From Dendrolimus kikuchii (lineage: Eukaryota > Arthropoda > Insecta > Lepidoptera > Lasiocampidae): a stretch of 64,000 bases of DNA. Below are positions 23,101 through 37,145 of the stretch, one piece after another. The stretch spans positions 4,403,001-4,467,000 of the forward strand of contig CM034408.1 in the NCBI GenBank assembly GCA_019925095.2, written 5' to 3'. The stretch's first letter is position 1; each line of letters opens with the position of its first letter. A program made the translations under genes and the position numbers. The notes under the pieces were generated by a model. It searched no databases. It was not told where the DNA came from and saw only the letters and a list, made by a program, of their open reading frames with translations.

Positions 23101-26100
23101 TAACATTTAAATTCTTTTACGATCGTCTTCTTTTGTTTACTTATTGGTATACGGCCTATTGTTGTATTGTGATCATTAGCCAGGTGTTACGGATTTAAAG
23201 TATAGGCTGATTCTAGGAAATTCGGCGGACATATTGCATCTGTGCAGTATAAAGCAATGGCCCGATTGAGGTAGTAGGCAGTCGAGCGATAACCACGAGC
23301 GAAGCAAGACGTGTATACTACAATCGGGAATCTAATAAGTAACGGACTTAGCGCGTTTTATTGAATTACGACCTTCTGCATTACGTTTGGACTTGTTGTG
23401 TTCTGTTATATTTGTACCTGTGTTATACGTGTTTGTATAGTTCTAATAAAATCTATAGTAATTCTAAAAGCATTTTAATTCGAGTCTCGCGACTCGTAAC
23501 AATATAGTGGTTTAAAGAATCAGGCAACAATGCTTTTGAATTTAATTATTTGTTAAGCGAGTATTGATTCTTGAAACATTCGACATTATTTTTCTTCAGT
23601 TAGCGAGTTTCTTAAATAATAGATAATAAGTAAAAATCTACTTTTTTTTAAGTACAAGTTTTATCGTTGTAGATGTTAAGACCGAAAAGCATCAGTCGCC
23701 TTTTTACTTATTTTAATCCACTATTTTCAAATTGGACTACGTAACGAATTAATTTAGTACTTAAATATAAAAATTAAAAAAACTGAAGGCCGCTTGCATA
23801 ACGATCGCCTTTAAATAAAATTATTTAATCATTTTAAACTGCCAAAATACGTTTTACACAAAACGTATGGACAGTTCTTTAAACATATTTAGCGGCAAAT
23901 TTTGCGTTGTGCAAGACGCTAATTGTATTTAAGGGTGTTAAATACGTTTTGTGTTTCTTAAATAAATTTAAGCAAGCTTATGCAAGCGGCCCTAAAACAC
24001 ACTACACAAACTAAGGTTAGGTTAATGCCATATCAAACCAATAAGTTTATTATTTTTAAGTATTTTATTTTTTGCAGTGTATGAATATTTATTATTATTT
24101 CTAAGTTGTGTTTTGCGATGAATTTAGATCCAACGTCTGCTGGGTGGTACTTTCAAGGAACGTAAAGATTTGGACACGAAAAGTCAAGAGGCTGTGAGTT
24201 GATACGCTTTTTCAGGGGAACCCAGATATGTTCATTCAGAATTGAAATTGCGATATATTTTGTACGAATCTGCTTGTTTTAAATTTTTATTGATGTTAGT
24301 ATTATAATTGTCGTTTTAAATATGATGCGTGATGTTAAAATTCTTTGTGATTTTGTACCTTTTAAAGCAAAGGACATGGGGTTGTATGCTTTTACGACAC
24401 GCAAATGTGCTATTATCACTTTGCCTTGAGTGTTCGTTCATTCTTCAAAACAGATTTGTGCAAAAGTTAATATGTTATAACCTATAAATAATTAAACAAA
24501 TTATTTGAAACATATACACTTAAAGGTATAAAGTTATACTATAAAGTATAATTTTAAACAAGAGAAATATATAATTCTTGTTTTGTGTCCACTAATATTC
24601 GATAAAAATAATTTCAATATAGCCAGTAATTTTTTATTTTTTTTATGGAGCCTAATAAATAATATGTCAATCGTAATTTCAACCTGATGAACAGTTTGCA
24701 ACGCTCTAATTGTGTAAATAAATAATATCTGTTTTCATATTTGTCTTTTCAATTATTTTTTTTAATTATACTTATATGGGGTCATTAAGTGAGTCATTAC
24801 ATGAAAATTGTTTAATTCTGATTAACTTTGAAATATTTTTCTTTACGTAACTTTTATTTTGCTTTTGTTATTTACCTAAAAAAACTTTTAATCAACATAA
24901 TTAATTTCACAAAGTGGCTTCAATTCCCACAATTTCTAAATAATTGCGTTAAGTATGTACATATTATGAATAATATTATTTATGTGTGCGTATATGTGCT
25001 CACCGCCTGGCAATGTGGCAAATTATAGCTGCTTTCGTTAGTATCGTCAAGTCCAACGAAGAAACGGATCGTTCAAAAAGAAATAGCCTCTAAGCCGTCT
25101 ACAGTAAGTTCAATTTTGTGAAAAATAAATTTTGGCTTCGTCCGTCCGTGTTATGAAATCTCTTCTTGTGTTGTTTTACAGGAATTTATTATATTGTTCA
25201 CTCTTATATAAATTGGTTAACATAAATTTTACTATATATTTTTATTCTGACAATTATTATAGTGGGCAAATAATGTTGACACTGTAATAAGGTTCGACTT
25301 TGGGTTTCTGATGGATAGAGAAATACGAAGCCGATGATTATGCAGCGATTACATTTTGCCCACTATTATACCTACATTCATTACACGTACATTTCCAAAT
25401 TGTAAAACGGGTTGCTTGCAATATCAGTTAGATCATTTGTTACAAAAAATTCACATAATTTTACTAAACATTTTAAAACATCACCTTATGTCCGATTCTT
25501 ATATCTTACAGACCGTTCATTTGCCTTGCTATCGGTTGCAATTTTACAAAATCTTACAAGTACTACTTACAAGGAAAGTCAAAATTCAACCGATGGTAAA
25601 GCAAGTGAATGAATAATAAGATATAGGAACAGTTGCGAGTTAATAGTTCAAGTTCATGCTTTCTACATGACATTAAAAAGCTCTTATACTGAGTTATGTA
25701 CTTATTATTATTAATTTACTAATTTTTGTTTAGGTTAAGTTAATTATTTGACTTGTGAGATATGGATTTTGCATTAACACATCCCAGTTTGTGTTACTAA
25801 CAATGTTTAATTTTTTATATTAGTGTTTGGTACGTAACTTATTATGCTATTTTAAATAGTTACGTTGGTTGAATTGGTGTGCAACAATTGCTTAAATGTT
25901 AATATTTATTTTGTTAGTATATAGAATAAATACAACACAATACATTATGCCCGTGGGGTCCTTCGGCAAAGAGTTTCTTTAAAGACATATCGAGGGGTGA
26001 AAGGCTATTTGTTTTAAGCGACATTTTGTGACAGAATTGACTTGATGGTTTTCTTGGATCCTAATGTCTCAAACTTAAGGAATTATAATGAACCTGGTCT

Positions 26101-29100
26101 CCAACTAAAAACTACAGATTGTTTTCTTTTTTAAATATAGTATGTAGTTTACTAATGAAGTCTTTTTGTGGGTCATTGAAACTTCAAACTCCTCTATCAA
26201 CACAATTTCGCAAATGTCGCTTAAAACAAATAACCTTGGACCCCTCGATATGTAAGAAACTCTGACACTACCCGTGATCAAAAGGCCGGCTCATATTTCG
26301 CACAACAAATAAGCATTGCCATCCAGCGCGGCAGTGCAGCAAGCCTTCTGGGCAGGCTCCCCGTTGGCAGCGATATGCTACATAATGTATTTTAGTTTCA
26401 ATGTGTTTGTTTTTTTTTTTCAAAAACTTTTGAATTTGAATATAAGAAAAGGAATCTTAAAGTACAAACATCACACTCGATATAAAATACGACTAATAAT
26501 ACGACTAACAAAATATATACAATACACATTACAAACGTACGGCAATCATCACACAAAATGTATGTATTATTGATTTAGCTAGATGCAGAGGTTGTATTAA
26601 GAAGCAAATTTTAGGATAGCTATTTGAAGTTTCATTTTTGTTCTATAATTACCTGTTTAATATATGACTAGCGGCCCGGCGCGGTTTCACCCGCGTTCTG
26701 TCCCGCTCCCGTGATATATAGCGTCATGTTATATAGCCTATGACACTCCCGGTTAACGTAGCTTTCTAACAGTAAAATAAATTTTAAAATCGGTTTAGTA
26801 GATCAACAACGTCACAAACTCACATACATTACCTCTTTGTAATATTAGTATAGAAAAACTTGTCTGAATGATGAAAGAATGACTAAACAGATATACAATG
26901 CAAAAGTGGATGGATGCAGAAGTCGTGGAAGGCCACGACACACCTTCCATGATCAATTGGTCGTGTACTAGCGGAAGGTGATGTCAGGAGCCTTAAGAAC
27001 AGACGAGCGTACATGACAAGAGCTATGAATGTCAAAGAAGCAAGTGAGGTGTGTAAGAATAAGCCTGAATGGCGCTCTGTTGTTCGTGCCTACCCCGCAA
27101 GGGAACTGGCGTGAAGTTATGTATGTATGTATGTATGTAAAAACTTGTCATATAAGCAGTTTAGAGATATTGCAGGGTTTTTAGTACGACTGCGTTTTAG
27201 GTGAATATTGTGTTTTTGCAATACCCGTCAACTGGACCGGTTAGTCGCAGAGCGTATATTTGCACTGACTAACACGACCAACTATTTACATTGGAATATA
27301 GATGGAGAAGATCTTCAGCTTCGCGTGGAAGGGGAAGCGGGGGTTGACCGATGATAAGGAAGACGGGAAAGACGGTGGCACGAAACCCCAGGACACGTAC
27401 GTGAACGACGACCAAGGCCTGCAGAGGAGGCACAACGTCGATACATTCTTGCAGGTGATTTCTATTTATAAACAACTTGTCGTGCCTTGAAAAAATTAAA
27501 ATCTAGAACCTGATTCCAGTGCCACCTACCGGGTCTAATAAATATAGCCTATGTTACTCAGGGATAACGTATCATTCTAATGGATTGCGCTGGATCGGCT
27601 GGGCGTAACTATGTTCTAAATCTCAGCCTTTCCAACACAAACAAAAGCGCAGGGTCGACAGGGAGGAGGGGGTTTTTAGTGGGTATTGGGGTTGCTCGGA
27701 GTCTTCCACACTATTCTGTGACGTCGATCGCGGACGGAGCGCTGCCAAGAGCATACTATTGCTGCAGTGTTATCGCCCCCGACCGACGCGTGTCGTTCCC
27801 CTAGCAACAACCAGTTTGTGCGTAAATCGGTTAAGCATTTTCCCTCGCCTCAAAAAAAAAAAAACATTCTAATGGTGGAAGAATTTTTGGAATCGGTCCA
27901 GTAGTTTTTGAGTTTCTTCGTTACAAACACAAATCTTTCCTCTTTATGATATTAGTATAGATAACTGTTTCGTTTGCATATATTTATTTTCTATTATTCG
28001 AATAATCGATGTTTGAGTGTCACAGCTCTAGCGGTATCGAAGACACCAATTTTTTGGTTGTCTAGCATGTCCTTATCCGTCATCCGTCGAGAGCTGTCAG
28101 TCAGTCGTTGGACACTACGAACCTTACTACACGCGTGTGCAAGTGAACATTAATTCCCGCCAAATCGAACAAAACTAATATTACTACAATTTAGAGGTGT
28201 TAGCAGCATCCGGTGAGTACTTGCTTATATCCTTACTGCTAAGCCTAGACTTCAAACATCGGTCGAGTCGGAAAAAGATTTACAAAATCAGAATCGACAT
28301 ATCTTCCCATAATATAGCTACCGTCCTTTTGGATGTGTATGCTACATTATTTTTGGTGCCGAAACCCGGGATTTTCCACTTTATCTGTGTTTTATATTCA
28401 TCTCTGGTAATTTCTGGTAAAGAATTATCTATCGCATAAAACATATATCGCATTAATATCATGTAAATCATTACAAGTAATACTTCATACTTTATTTATA
28501 ATTATTTTCGTACAAATTAATGTAAGAACATAGTATTGAGCAAACATTATTTTTATTCGGTGCTCAATAGTAATCGGCTTACATTAGTTTCATTTTTCAT
28601 TACAATCGTGTATAATTACAACATATTTATACAAATAAGTTATCTACCCGCTTTAACGCGTCTCTTTTTTTAACACACAATTGGTCGGTTATTGACGTTA
28701 TTGTTCTTGGCTGACCTTAATATTGCATAATATAGTAAATTAATAACATTTATTAGGGGTCCACGCGCTTATAGAAACTCGTAAAATATTGATTTTGAAC
28801 ATTTATAGTAAGTAGATTTAAAAATTAATTTTGTTTCGTTTTTCGTTTATTACAACAGTTAACCACTTTATACAGTTGTTGCCATGTCGTTGTTAAGTAA
28901 ACATGCCACTCGTAAACGTAGTTCTTTTAAGAAAACTATGTCTAAATCGTTTAGCAACGAATATACAATTCATGATTTATCATCTTTGCGCAGAAAACGT
29001 ACCGTTGCCTATAATCGGTTATGCAAGGCGTTGGAAATCGGCATTTTAGCGTGTAACGACGACATTCAACGGGACTTATTCCTTTCATATCATCAAGAAA

Positions 29101-32100
29101 TAAAACAAAATGCGGCTAAATTTGAAGATGCCCATTCTAATATATTAGAACTCTTGGATGATCCGGATCATGCTGATAATAATCTTCAAGATGAATTTGA
29201 TGAAATGTACTTTAAAATTCAATCGATCTACCGTCGTTTAACAAAAATCGATTCTCAACCTTCTACTTCTCACAATGCTGGCGGTCCTGCGTCGAATATT
29301 CGTTTACCGAAAATAATACTACCAAGTTTTTCCGGTAATGTTAAACAGTGGCCTGAATATTTCGATACCTTCAACGCGTTAATTCATAATTCTGAAATAT
29401 TAAGTGATACCGAGAAATTTCATTATTTACGTTCTTCCGTTAACGGCGACGCGTTATCAACTATCAAAGCGTTTCCATTGACACAAGAACATTACATCAG
29501 TGCATATCAAGCGCTAGTTGCACGTTATCAAAACAAAAGAGATTTGGCATTTACGTGTTGGAGAGATATTCTTAACACAAATTTTAAATTAAATAATGTT
29601 CACGAATTTAGAAAATCTTTAGATCTTTTTGAAGAAAATTTAACTATTTTAAAAACAATTAACTTGCCAATTGACAAGTGGGACTTTATTCTAGTGTATC
29701 ATATTTTATCAAAATTAGACACAAAATTACGTCAGAATTTCGAAGAAAACTACTCTCATACGGAATTCCCTACATACTCACAACTCAGAGGCTTTTTACT
29801 TTCAAAATGTGAAGCCTTAATGCGAGATTTACATTTTTGTGATACCAGTAAACAGCCCAAAACTTCCCAAAACTCTATCAGTCTTCCTCAACTTAATAAA
29901 CGTTCTAGCACTTCTCATATACTCGTCTCTGCTGAGGAAACCACTGAAACTTCGAACAATTCGAATGTTACACAAAATAATAAGTGCCCATTTTGTAATG
30001 ACAATCACACTATTTTATCTTGTCAACCATTTTTGGAAAAGTCTTTAGATGAACGAATGAGTATAGCTAACGAGAAGAATTGGTGTTTCAATTGTCTTAG
30101 GCCATCCCACCAATTAAAAAACTGCCAATCAGTTTTTTCATGTCGTAAGTGTAAACGCAAACATCATACCTTACTTCATAAGGATCAGTTAGATGAATCA
30201 AATCCTATATTGTCTTTGCTTGCTCGATCACACTCTGATACTACTGTATTGCTTGCCACTGCTATTGTAGAAGTTAAAGATGCTTCTGGTAAGTTGTTGT
30301 CTTTCCGAGCGTTATTTGATTCGGGTAGTCAAAATAATCTTATCACAAAATCAGCCGTCGATGCGTTAAAATTGAAACCTTCCAAGTCTCGTATAAATAT
30401 AAGTGGAATTGGCGAATCGGCAGCGCAGATATTGGGGCAAGTAGCTTGTTCTCTTGGTTCAAAGGGTCGCACTTTATTTACTTTAGATATGCATGTGATT
30501 TCAAAAATATGCGGTGATCAACCAATAGCTAAACTTAATACATCAAACTGGTCTCATATTAACTCTTTACCGTTAGCTGATCCTGGTTTCGACGTACCTG
30601 ACCGAATTGATTTATTGCTCGGGGCCGGCGTATTTGCAGAATCTCTTCGTGACCGTCCTATTAAGGGAAATGCAAATCAACCAATTGCCGTCAACTCCGT
30701 CTTCGGGTGGCTCCTATTCGGAAAAACTCAACTGGCAACACATTCTCTTGTTAACATTACTTCTGAAAATAACCAAGAATTAAATTCTTTGGTTCAACGA
30801 TTTTGGGAAATCGACTCCCTTCCGAAGGTTTCACTACTTACCCCAGACGAAAAGTTTTGTGAACAAAATTTTGCTTCCACCCACACTCGTGATAAATTCG
30901 GAAGATACATTGTACATCTACCATTCAAAGCTAACCTGCAACCTAGATTCGAAGGCTCTCGTGATGTAGCATTGCGCCGATTCTACGCTATTGAACGTAA
31001 GTTGTCGCGAGATTCAGATTTACGCCAACAGTACTGTGACTTTATGTCCGATTACATTAACACCGGTCATATGTCACTTGTCATGCCAAACGAAGTTGGA
31101 CTAGGAAAGTATTATATTCCTCACCACTGCGTTCTTCGTCCTGATAGCAGCACAACTCGTCTTCGAGTTGTATTCGATGCCTCTGCAAAGGATCATTGCT
31201 CTTATTCGCTAAACGAAAGTCAGTTGATCGGTCCTAAACTACAGCCTAACATATTGGAAATCCTTCTACGCTTTCGTGAACATAATATTGTTTTCATGGC
31301 AGATGTTCGTCAAATGTACAGACAAATAGCCATTTTTGACGATCATCGTGAATTTCAACGAATTCTCTGGAGAGCATCGCCTTGTCAACCACTTCAAGAA
31401 TATCGTTTAAATACAGTCACCTATGGTATTTCATCATCACCTTATCTAGCTTGTCGTACTTTACGACAGCTTGCTGATGACGAAGGTGATTTATACCCTG
31501 CGGCCAAAAGTATTGTTCTGTCAGATACATACATCGATGACGTGGTTACAGGCTTTCAGAATCTAGATAGCGCTCAAAAGGCGAAGGATCAACTTATTGC
31601 ACTTTTTAATAAAGGATGTTTTCAACTTCGCAAATGGGTATCTAACGATAATCGCTTACTAACTGATATACCAAAAGAAGATTGTTTAATTGGACACGTA
31701 GATTTAGACAACTCAGAACCAACTTCCTTAAAAGTTCTAGGTCTGAAATGGGATCCAGTAACTGATACGTTTCTTTTTGATGTTAAATCCTCCAATCAGC
31801 CATGCACAAAACGTTCTATTCTAAGTAATCTAGCACGTATATTCGACCCTTTAGGATTTCTATAACTATTAAGGCTAAAACTTTAATACAGAAACTATGG
31901 ATTATCGGTGCAGCTTGGGACCAAACTCCACCAGATGAGATAGTTGACACATGGAAAATTTATCAAAACCAGTTACTTAAAATTTCACAGTTAAGGATTC
32001 GTCGTCAAATTACATATTGTGCTTCTTATCCGTGCAGGAACGGAGAAAGAATACAATTTCCTGAGCCCGGCGGCCTGTCGTAAGAGGCGACTAAACAACC

Positions 32101-35100
32101 CACAGCTAGGTGGTAGAGTATTTGCTCGACTGGATGGCGACCACCCCTGGTCTAGAGTATGCCGCCATAACAACCTTGTGTTGTGTTCCGGCATTAGTGA
32201 CCAGGTTCCAGTCTCCTTTAAGAGAGCAGCAGCGCATTTGTAGCACCTTTGGTGTTGCAAAAGTCTATAGGCGATGGTAACCGCTTTCCACCAAGTGAGC
32301 CGTCTGCCTGTCTGCTGAACTCCTGCAATAAAAAAAAAAAAAAAAAAAAAAAAAAAGATCCTACGAATTACATGGATTCTGCGACAGCTCTGAAATTGCT
32401 TATGGTGCGGTAATCTATTTACGTGTTATAGATGAGGATAATTCTATTCACATATCTTTGCTTTGCTCAAAGGCTCGTGTTGTGCCATTAAAGAGACTCT
32501 CTCTTCCTCGTCTCGAACTTTGCGCCGCAGTACTACTTTCAGATTTATTTAAGTTCGTGAAGGAAACATATTCTATTCGGATTTCTTTTGATAATGTTTT
32601 CTTGTGGTCTGATTCTAACATCACACTTACTTGGTTACGTTCACCTTCTTCTCGTTGGGCTACTTTCGTGGCTAATCGCGTAAGTCACATACAAGAACTA
32701 ACTCCTATTGAATGTTGGCATCATATTTCTTCTGAAAACAATCCAGCCGACATCTGTTCTCGAGGCCAATTTCCAAATGAACTTATCCACAACTCTCTAT
32801 GGTGGGCGGGTCCATCTTGGTTATCGCAATGTAAAGAATGTTGGCCAAATTCAATTGATAGTATTTCTTGTGAAGAAGAAACTGCTATTAAAGCAGAAGC
32901 TCATAAATCTGTGACACTAATAACGCCTACAGTCATCACAGAGGTCGGCCTTTCAATTTTCGATCAACTATTACAACAATTTTCAACATTAGAATTTTTT
33001 TTAAGGATTGTCACATACATCTTTCGTTTTATTAATAACACTCGTAACCCATCTAATGCTAATTGTAGTCAGTTTCTCAATAACGTAGAACGTTCCGAGG
33101 CTTTAACACATGTCGTCAAACACGTACAACGTTCTGCATTTGCGGAAGAAATTACTAAATTAAAATCGAACAAAGTATTAATAAAACCCCTTCAGAAACT
33201 TAATCCCTTCATCGACAGTACAGGAGTTCTTAGAGTAGGTGGACGTATCGCACGATCTGGATTAGCTTATGAACAAAAACATCCTGCGCTTTTACCTTCA
33301 GACCATCGGTTTACAATTTTATTAATTGATTTCGTTCACCGTAATTACTGTCATACAGGTATTAATACTACACATTTTATAGTTTTACAGCAATTTTGGA
33401 TAATTTCCGGTAAACGTACTATTCGACGTTGTCTTGCTAAATGTGTGAAATGTTATCGAACTCATCCACAACCACTACAACCGTTTATGAGCGACCTTCC
33501 TTCATATCGCGTGAACCAAGTTAAACCGTTCTCCGTGGTAGGCGTCGATTTTGGTGGCCCTTTCCGTATAAAGTTAGGTGCTCATCGAGGAGCAAAAATA
33601 GATAAGTCATATTTATGTTTGTTTGTTTGCCTAACTACCAAAGCGGTCCACTTAGAAGTCGTTTCCGCCTTATCTACAGATGCCTTTATTGCAGCTTTGC
33701 GTAGGTTTGTGGGCCGTCGCGGTCGTTGGAGTGTCATTCATGCTGATTGTGGCTCTAATTTTGTTGGTGCTAGAAATCAATTAGCAGCATTGATGCAAAA
33801 GGCATCTTACTCTGAACATGTTGAGTTTAAATTTAATCCACCATCAGCTCCACACTTTGGAGGCGTCTGGGAAATACAAATTAAAGCCGCAAAATCGCAT
33901 CTATATCGTATTATCGGTGATCAAGTTTTAACCTTTGAAGAACTTAGCACATTGTTTGTTCAAATCGAAGCGGTTCTTAATTCCAGGCCTTTGTGCCCTA
34001 TTAGTTCAGACCCTAATGATTTATCAGCATTAACTCCAGGTCATTTTCTTACCCTAGAACCCTTAACTGCTGTCCCCGATGACGATCTATCTAATTGCAA
34101 CATTCGTCGACTTCATCGGTGGCAACTGTTACAGGCATTTCAACAAAGCTTTTGGTACAGGTGGAAGCATGAATATTTAAATTCCTTAACCCAAAGAGCC
34201 AAGTGGAATAAAAATTCTAAACCATTGAAGGAAGGCTCTTTGGTCGTAATAAAGGAAGATAATCGTACTCCACTTCATTGGCCTCTTGGTAGGGTTGTTA
34301 GTCTTATTTCGGGGACTGATGGAATCGTCAGAATCGCTGTCCTTAAAACAGCCACGAACAATGCACTTCAACGACCTTTAGTTAAACTCTGTCCACTTCC
34401 AGTGGAGGATTAACTATATATCATTCATCCTTCATTCAAATCTTTTTATTTAGTATTTATTAACTATTTCGTTCATTTGTATTTATTTATTCATTATTAT
34501 ATATTTATTTAGTAACTTAGTATCGTATTTAAGATTAATTGGTCCTTCTGACCTGATTTGTTTTTTTTTTGTTTATACTTTACCAGAAAATGCCATAGGC
34601 CTTTTGGTGGGCGGGATGTTTCGTTTGCACATATTTATTTTCTATTATTCGAATAATCGATGTTTGAGTGTCACAGCTCTAGCGGTATCGAAGACACCAA
34701 TTTTTTGGTTGTCTAGCATGTCCTTATCCGTCATCCGTCGAGAGCTGTCAGTGAGTCGTTGGACACTACGAACCTTACTACACGCGTGTGCAAGTGAACA
34801 TTAATTCCCGCCAAATCGAACAAAACTAATATTACTACAATTTAGAGGTGTTAGCAGCATCCGGTGAGTACTTGCTTATATCCTTACTGCTAAGCCTAGA
34901 CTTCAAACATCGGTCGAGTCGGAAAAAGATTTACAAAATCAGAATCGACATATCTTCCCATAATATAGCTACCGTCCTTTTGGATGTGTATGCTACAATA
35001 ACAGCCCATAAACGTCCCACTGCTGAGCTCGGGCCTCCGATTTATAGGGGGGAACGAACAGTATTACCGCTGCGCTTGTCCAAGGCGGATTGGCGGGTAT

Positions 35101-37055
35101 GACACATCGGTTACCTGGATATCCAGGTTTCATCACGATGTTTTCGCAATGGAATGGTGCTATGAATATATTCGCAACGCCAAGATATTGAAATAGGGGA
35201 ATTGGGCCCCAGGTCTGTGATGATTTTTATCTAAAAATAATTAAATTAAATTAAATGACGTTCTACTAATCCAGACATATAATAAAATTGTAGAGGACAA
35301 ATTTCTCTACAATGAAAAAAAATATGCTAAAACCCGAGTCAGGGAGATGTAAGAAGTGAAATAGAACTAATTTAGATTTTTTTCAAATTTTTTGTTTCTC
35401 TGTTTGTCTGTCTGTTTTTACCGGCTAATCTCCGGAACGACTAGACCGATTTCAATGAAACTTTGTATGGTGGTAGCTTATATCCCTTGTCAACATATAG
35501 GATACTTTTGATCCCGAAAAATTAAAGAGTCCCCGTAGGATAGTTAAAAAAACCGCACCACGCGGATGACGTCGCGGGCATCAGCTAATTTCATATATAC
35601 TCGTATATTTTATTTTTATAATTTTGACTGATTTTATTTATATTATTATTTTGGTTTTTTTTGGATATAATTACTTTTATATGTAACATGTATCACGATT
35701 TTTTTTATGACATGATAATTATGAGTTGACTTATAACTTAATTATGACTTAGACATATTATATAGATTTTTTTGTGTAGTCTGGTATTATTTAATACCTT
35801 TTTTTAAATCTAATTTTCCAATATTGTATCAAATATATTATAATTATCGGAGTTTTTGGCGGGAACTGGAAGGAGATGTTGTGCTGTGCCGTTTTATATT
35901 CTAAAAATGTGTAAAATTACTCTAAAATGAACAATAGTTGTAGGATACTGATAGTTTTTGAGTAATAATTATGTGTTTTGTGAGAAATGTGAACTGTATA
36001 GTCAAATGTGGCCTTTTGAGTTGTCGCAAGAACTCCATTGAATGGCACCAGCTGATAACCTACAGTTCAGCTGTGCTACACATAGGCTTAAGAAAATGAA
36101 GAAACTACATTGTAATCTAAGATCTGGCTTAAAGGCCTAGCTGCCAAGCTATAAACCTAAATAAAAATAAAATTATAATTATCTTATAGTTGTTATGAGC
36201 CAAATGCGTAACATGAGTTATTTTTTTAATGGAAACTTAACTGATATGTGTATTAATTTATGTGTTTTATATTGTAAGAATTATAATTATTGTATGTTTC
36301 CCAAATAAATTAAATAAATAAATCTTGCAGGTACATTTCTTCGGAAAGAAAGGGACGAACGACCTCAAATTCGAAGGCTTCAAGCAGTTCATGGAAAACC
36401 TCCAAACTGAGGTGTTGGAGCTGGAGTTCCATGAATTCGCGAAAGGTGAATTTGATTCTTTACTGACACAAATTTGAGTAGAGAGTGAGGTTTATGCGTT
36501 CCATATGCTGCTGTCCACAAACCTAGAAGAAAAGATTGATTGTGTTCCTGGGGACTTTCATGGGCCGCTTTTTCCCCTTTAACAGTAGCAAGCAATCTGC
36601 AAGATTCAATTTTGAAATAAATTATTATATTACATACATACATACATAACTTCACGCCAGTTCCCTTGCGGGGTAGGCACGAACAACAGAGCGCCATTTA
36701 GGCCCATTCTTACACACCTCACTTGCTTCTTTGACATTCATAACTCTTGTCATGCACACTCGTCTGTTCTTAAGGCTCCGGACATCACCCTCCGCTAGTA
36801 CACGATCAATTTGATCATGGAAGGTGTGTCGTGGCCTTCCACGACTTCTGCATCCATCCACTTTTGCATTGTATATCTGTTTAGGCATTCTTTCCACATG
36901 CCCGAACCACCGGAGCATTCCTTTCCTTACCTTCACCCCGACACTCTCTTTCAGACCAACTCTCTTTCTTACTTCGGTATTACGAACGCGGTCCGCGAGC
37001 GTCACTCCGCAGATTTATATTGTCTCTACATAATATATTAAACTAGGATATACCG

Positions 37056-37145
<90 letters not shown>

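Larger units (their letters stand above)
27961..35002 (+). mobile_element. BEL/Pao LTR retrotransposon, complete ends, with nested SINE
   Basis: Two 381-bp LTRs (27966-28346 and 34617-34997) differ at two positions that I can see. ATAAC is duplicated at 27961-27965 and 34998-35002. A primer-binding site, a purine-rich tract and a gag-pol reading in the plus sense lie between them. The pol is broken by a stop/frameshift at 31863 and by a SINE A insertion at 32029-32356, so this copy cannot make a full polyprotein. It sits in a MICU3 intron on the same strand. The two near-identical LTRs mean it is a young insertion, and the SINE is younger still. Confidence 0.95.

Noticed and set aside
25042..25103. 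MICU3 exon starting at the acceptor GTTAG (25041)
   Set aside because: From there the phase needs one extra base that the preceding exon does not supply; the acceptor at 25028 keeps phase 0.
34617..35102. Repeated frame [19 protein letters not shown] in both LTRs
   Set aside because: It occurs because the two LTRs are near-identical; not a gene of the element.
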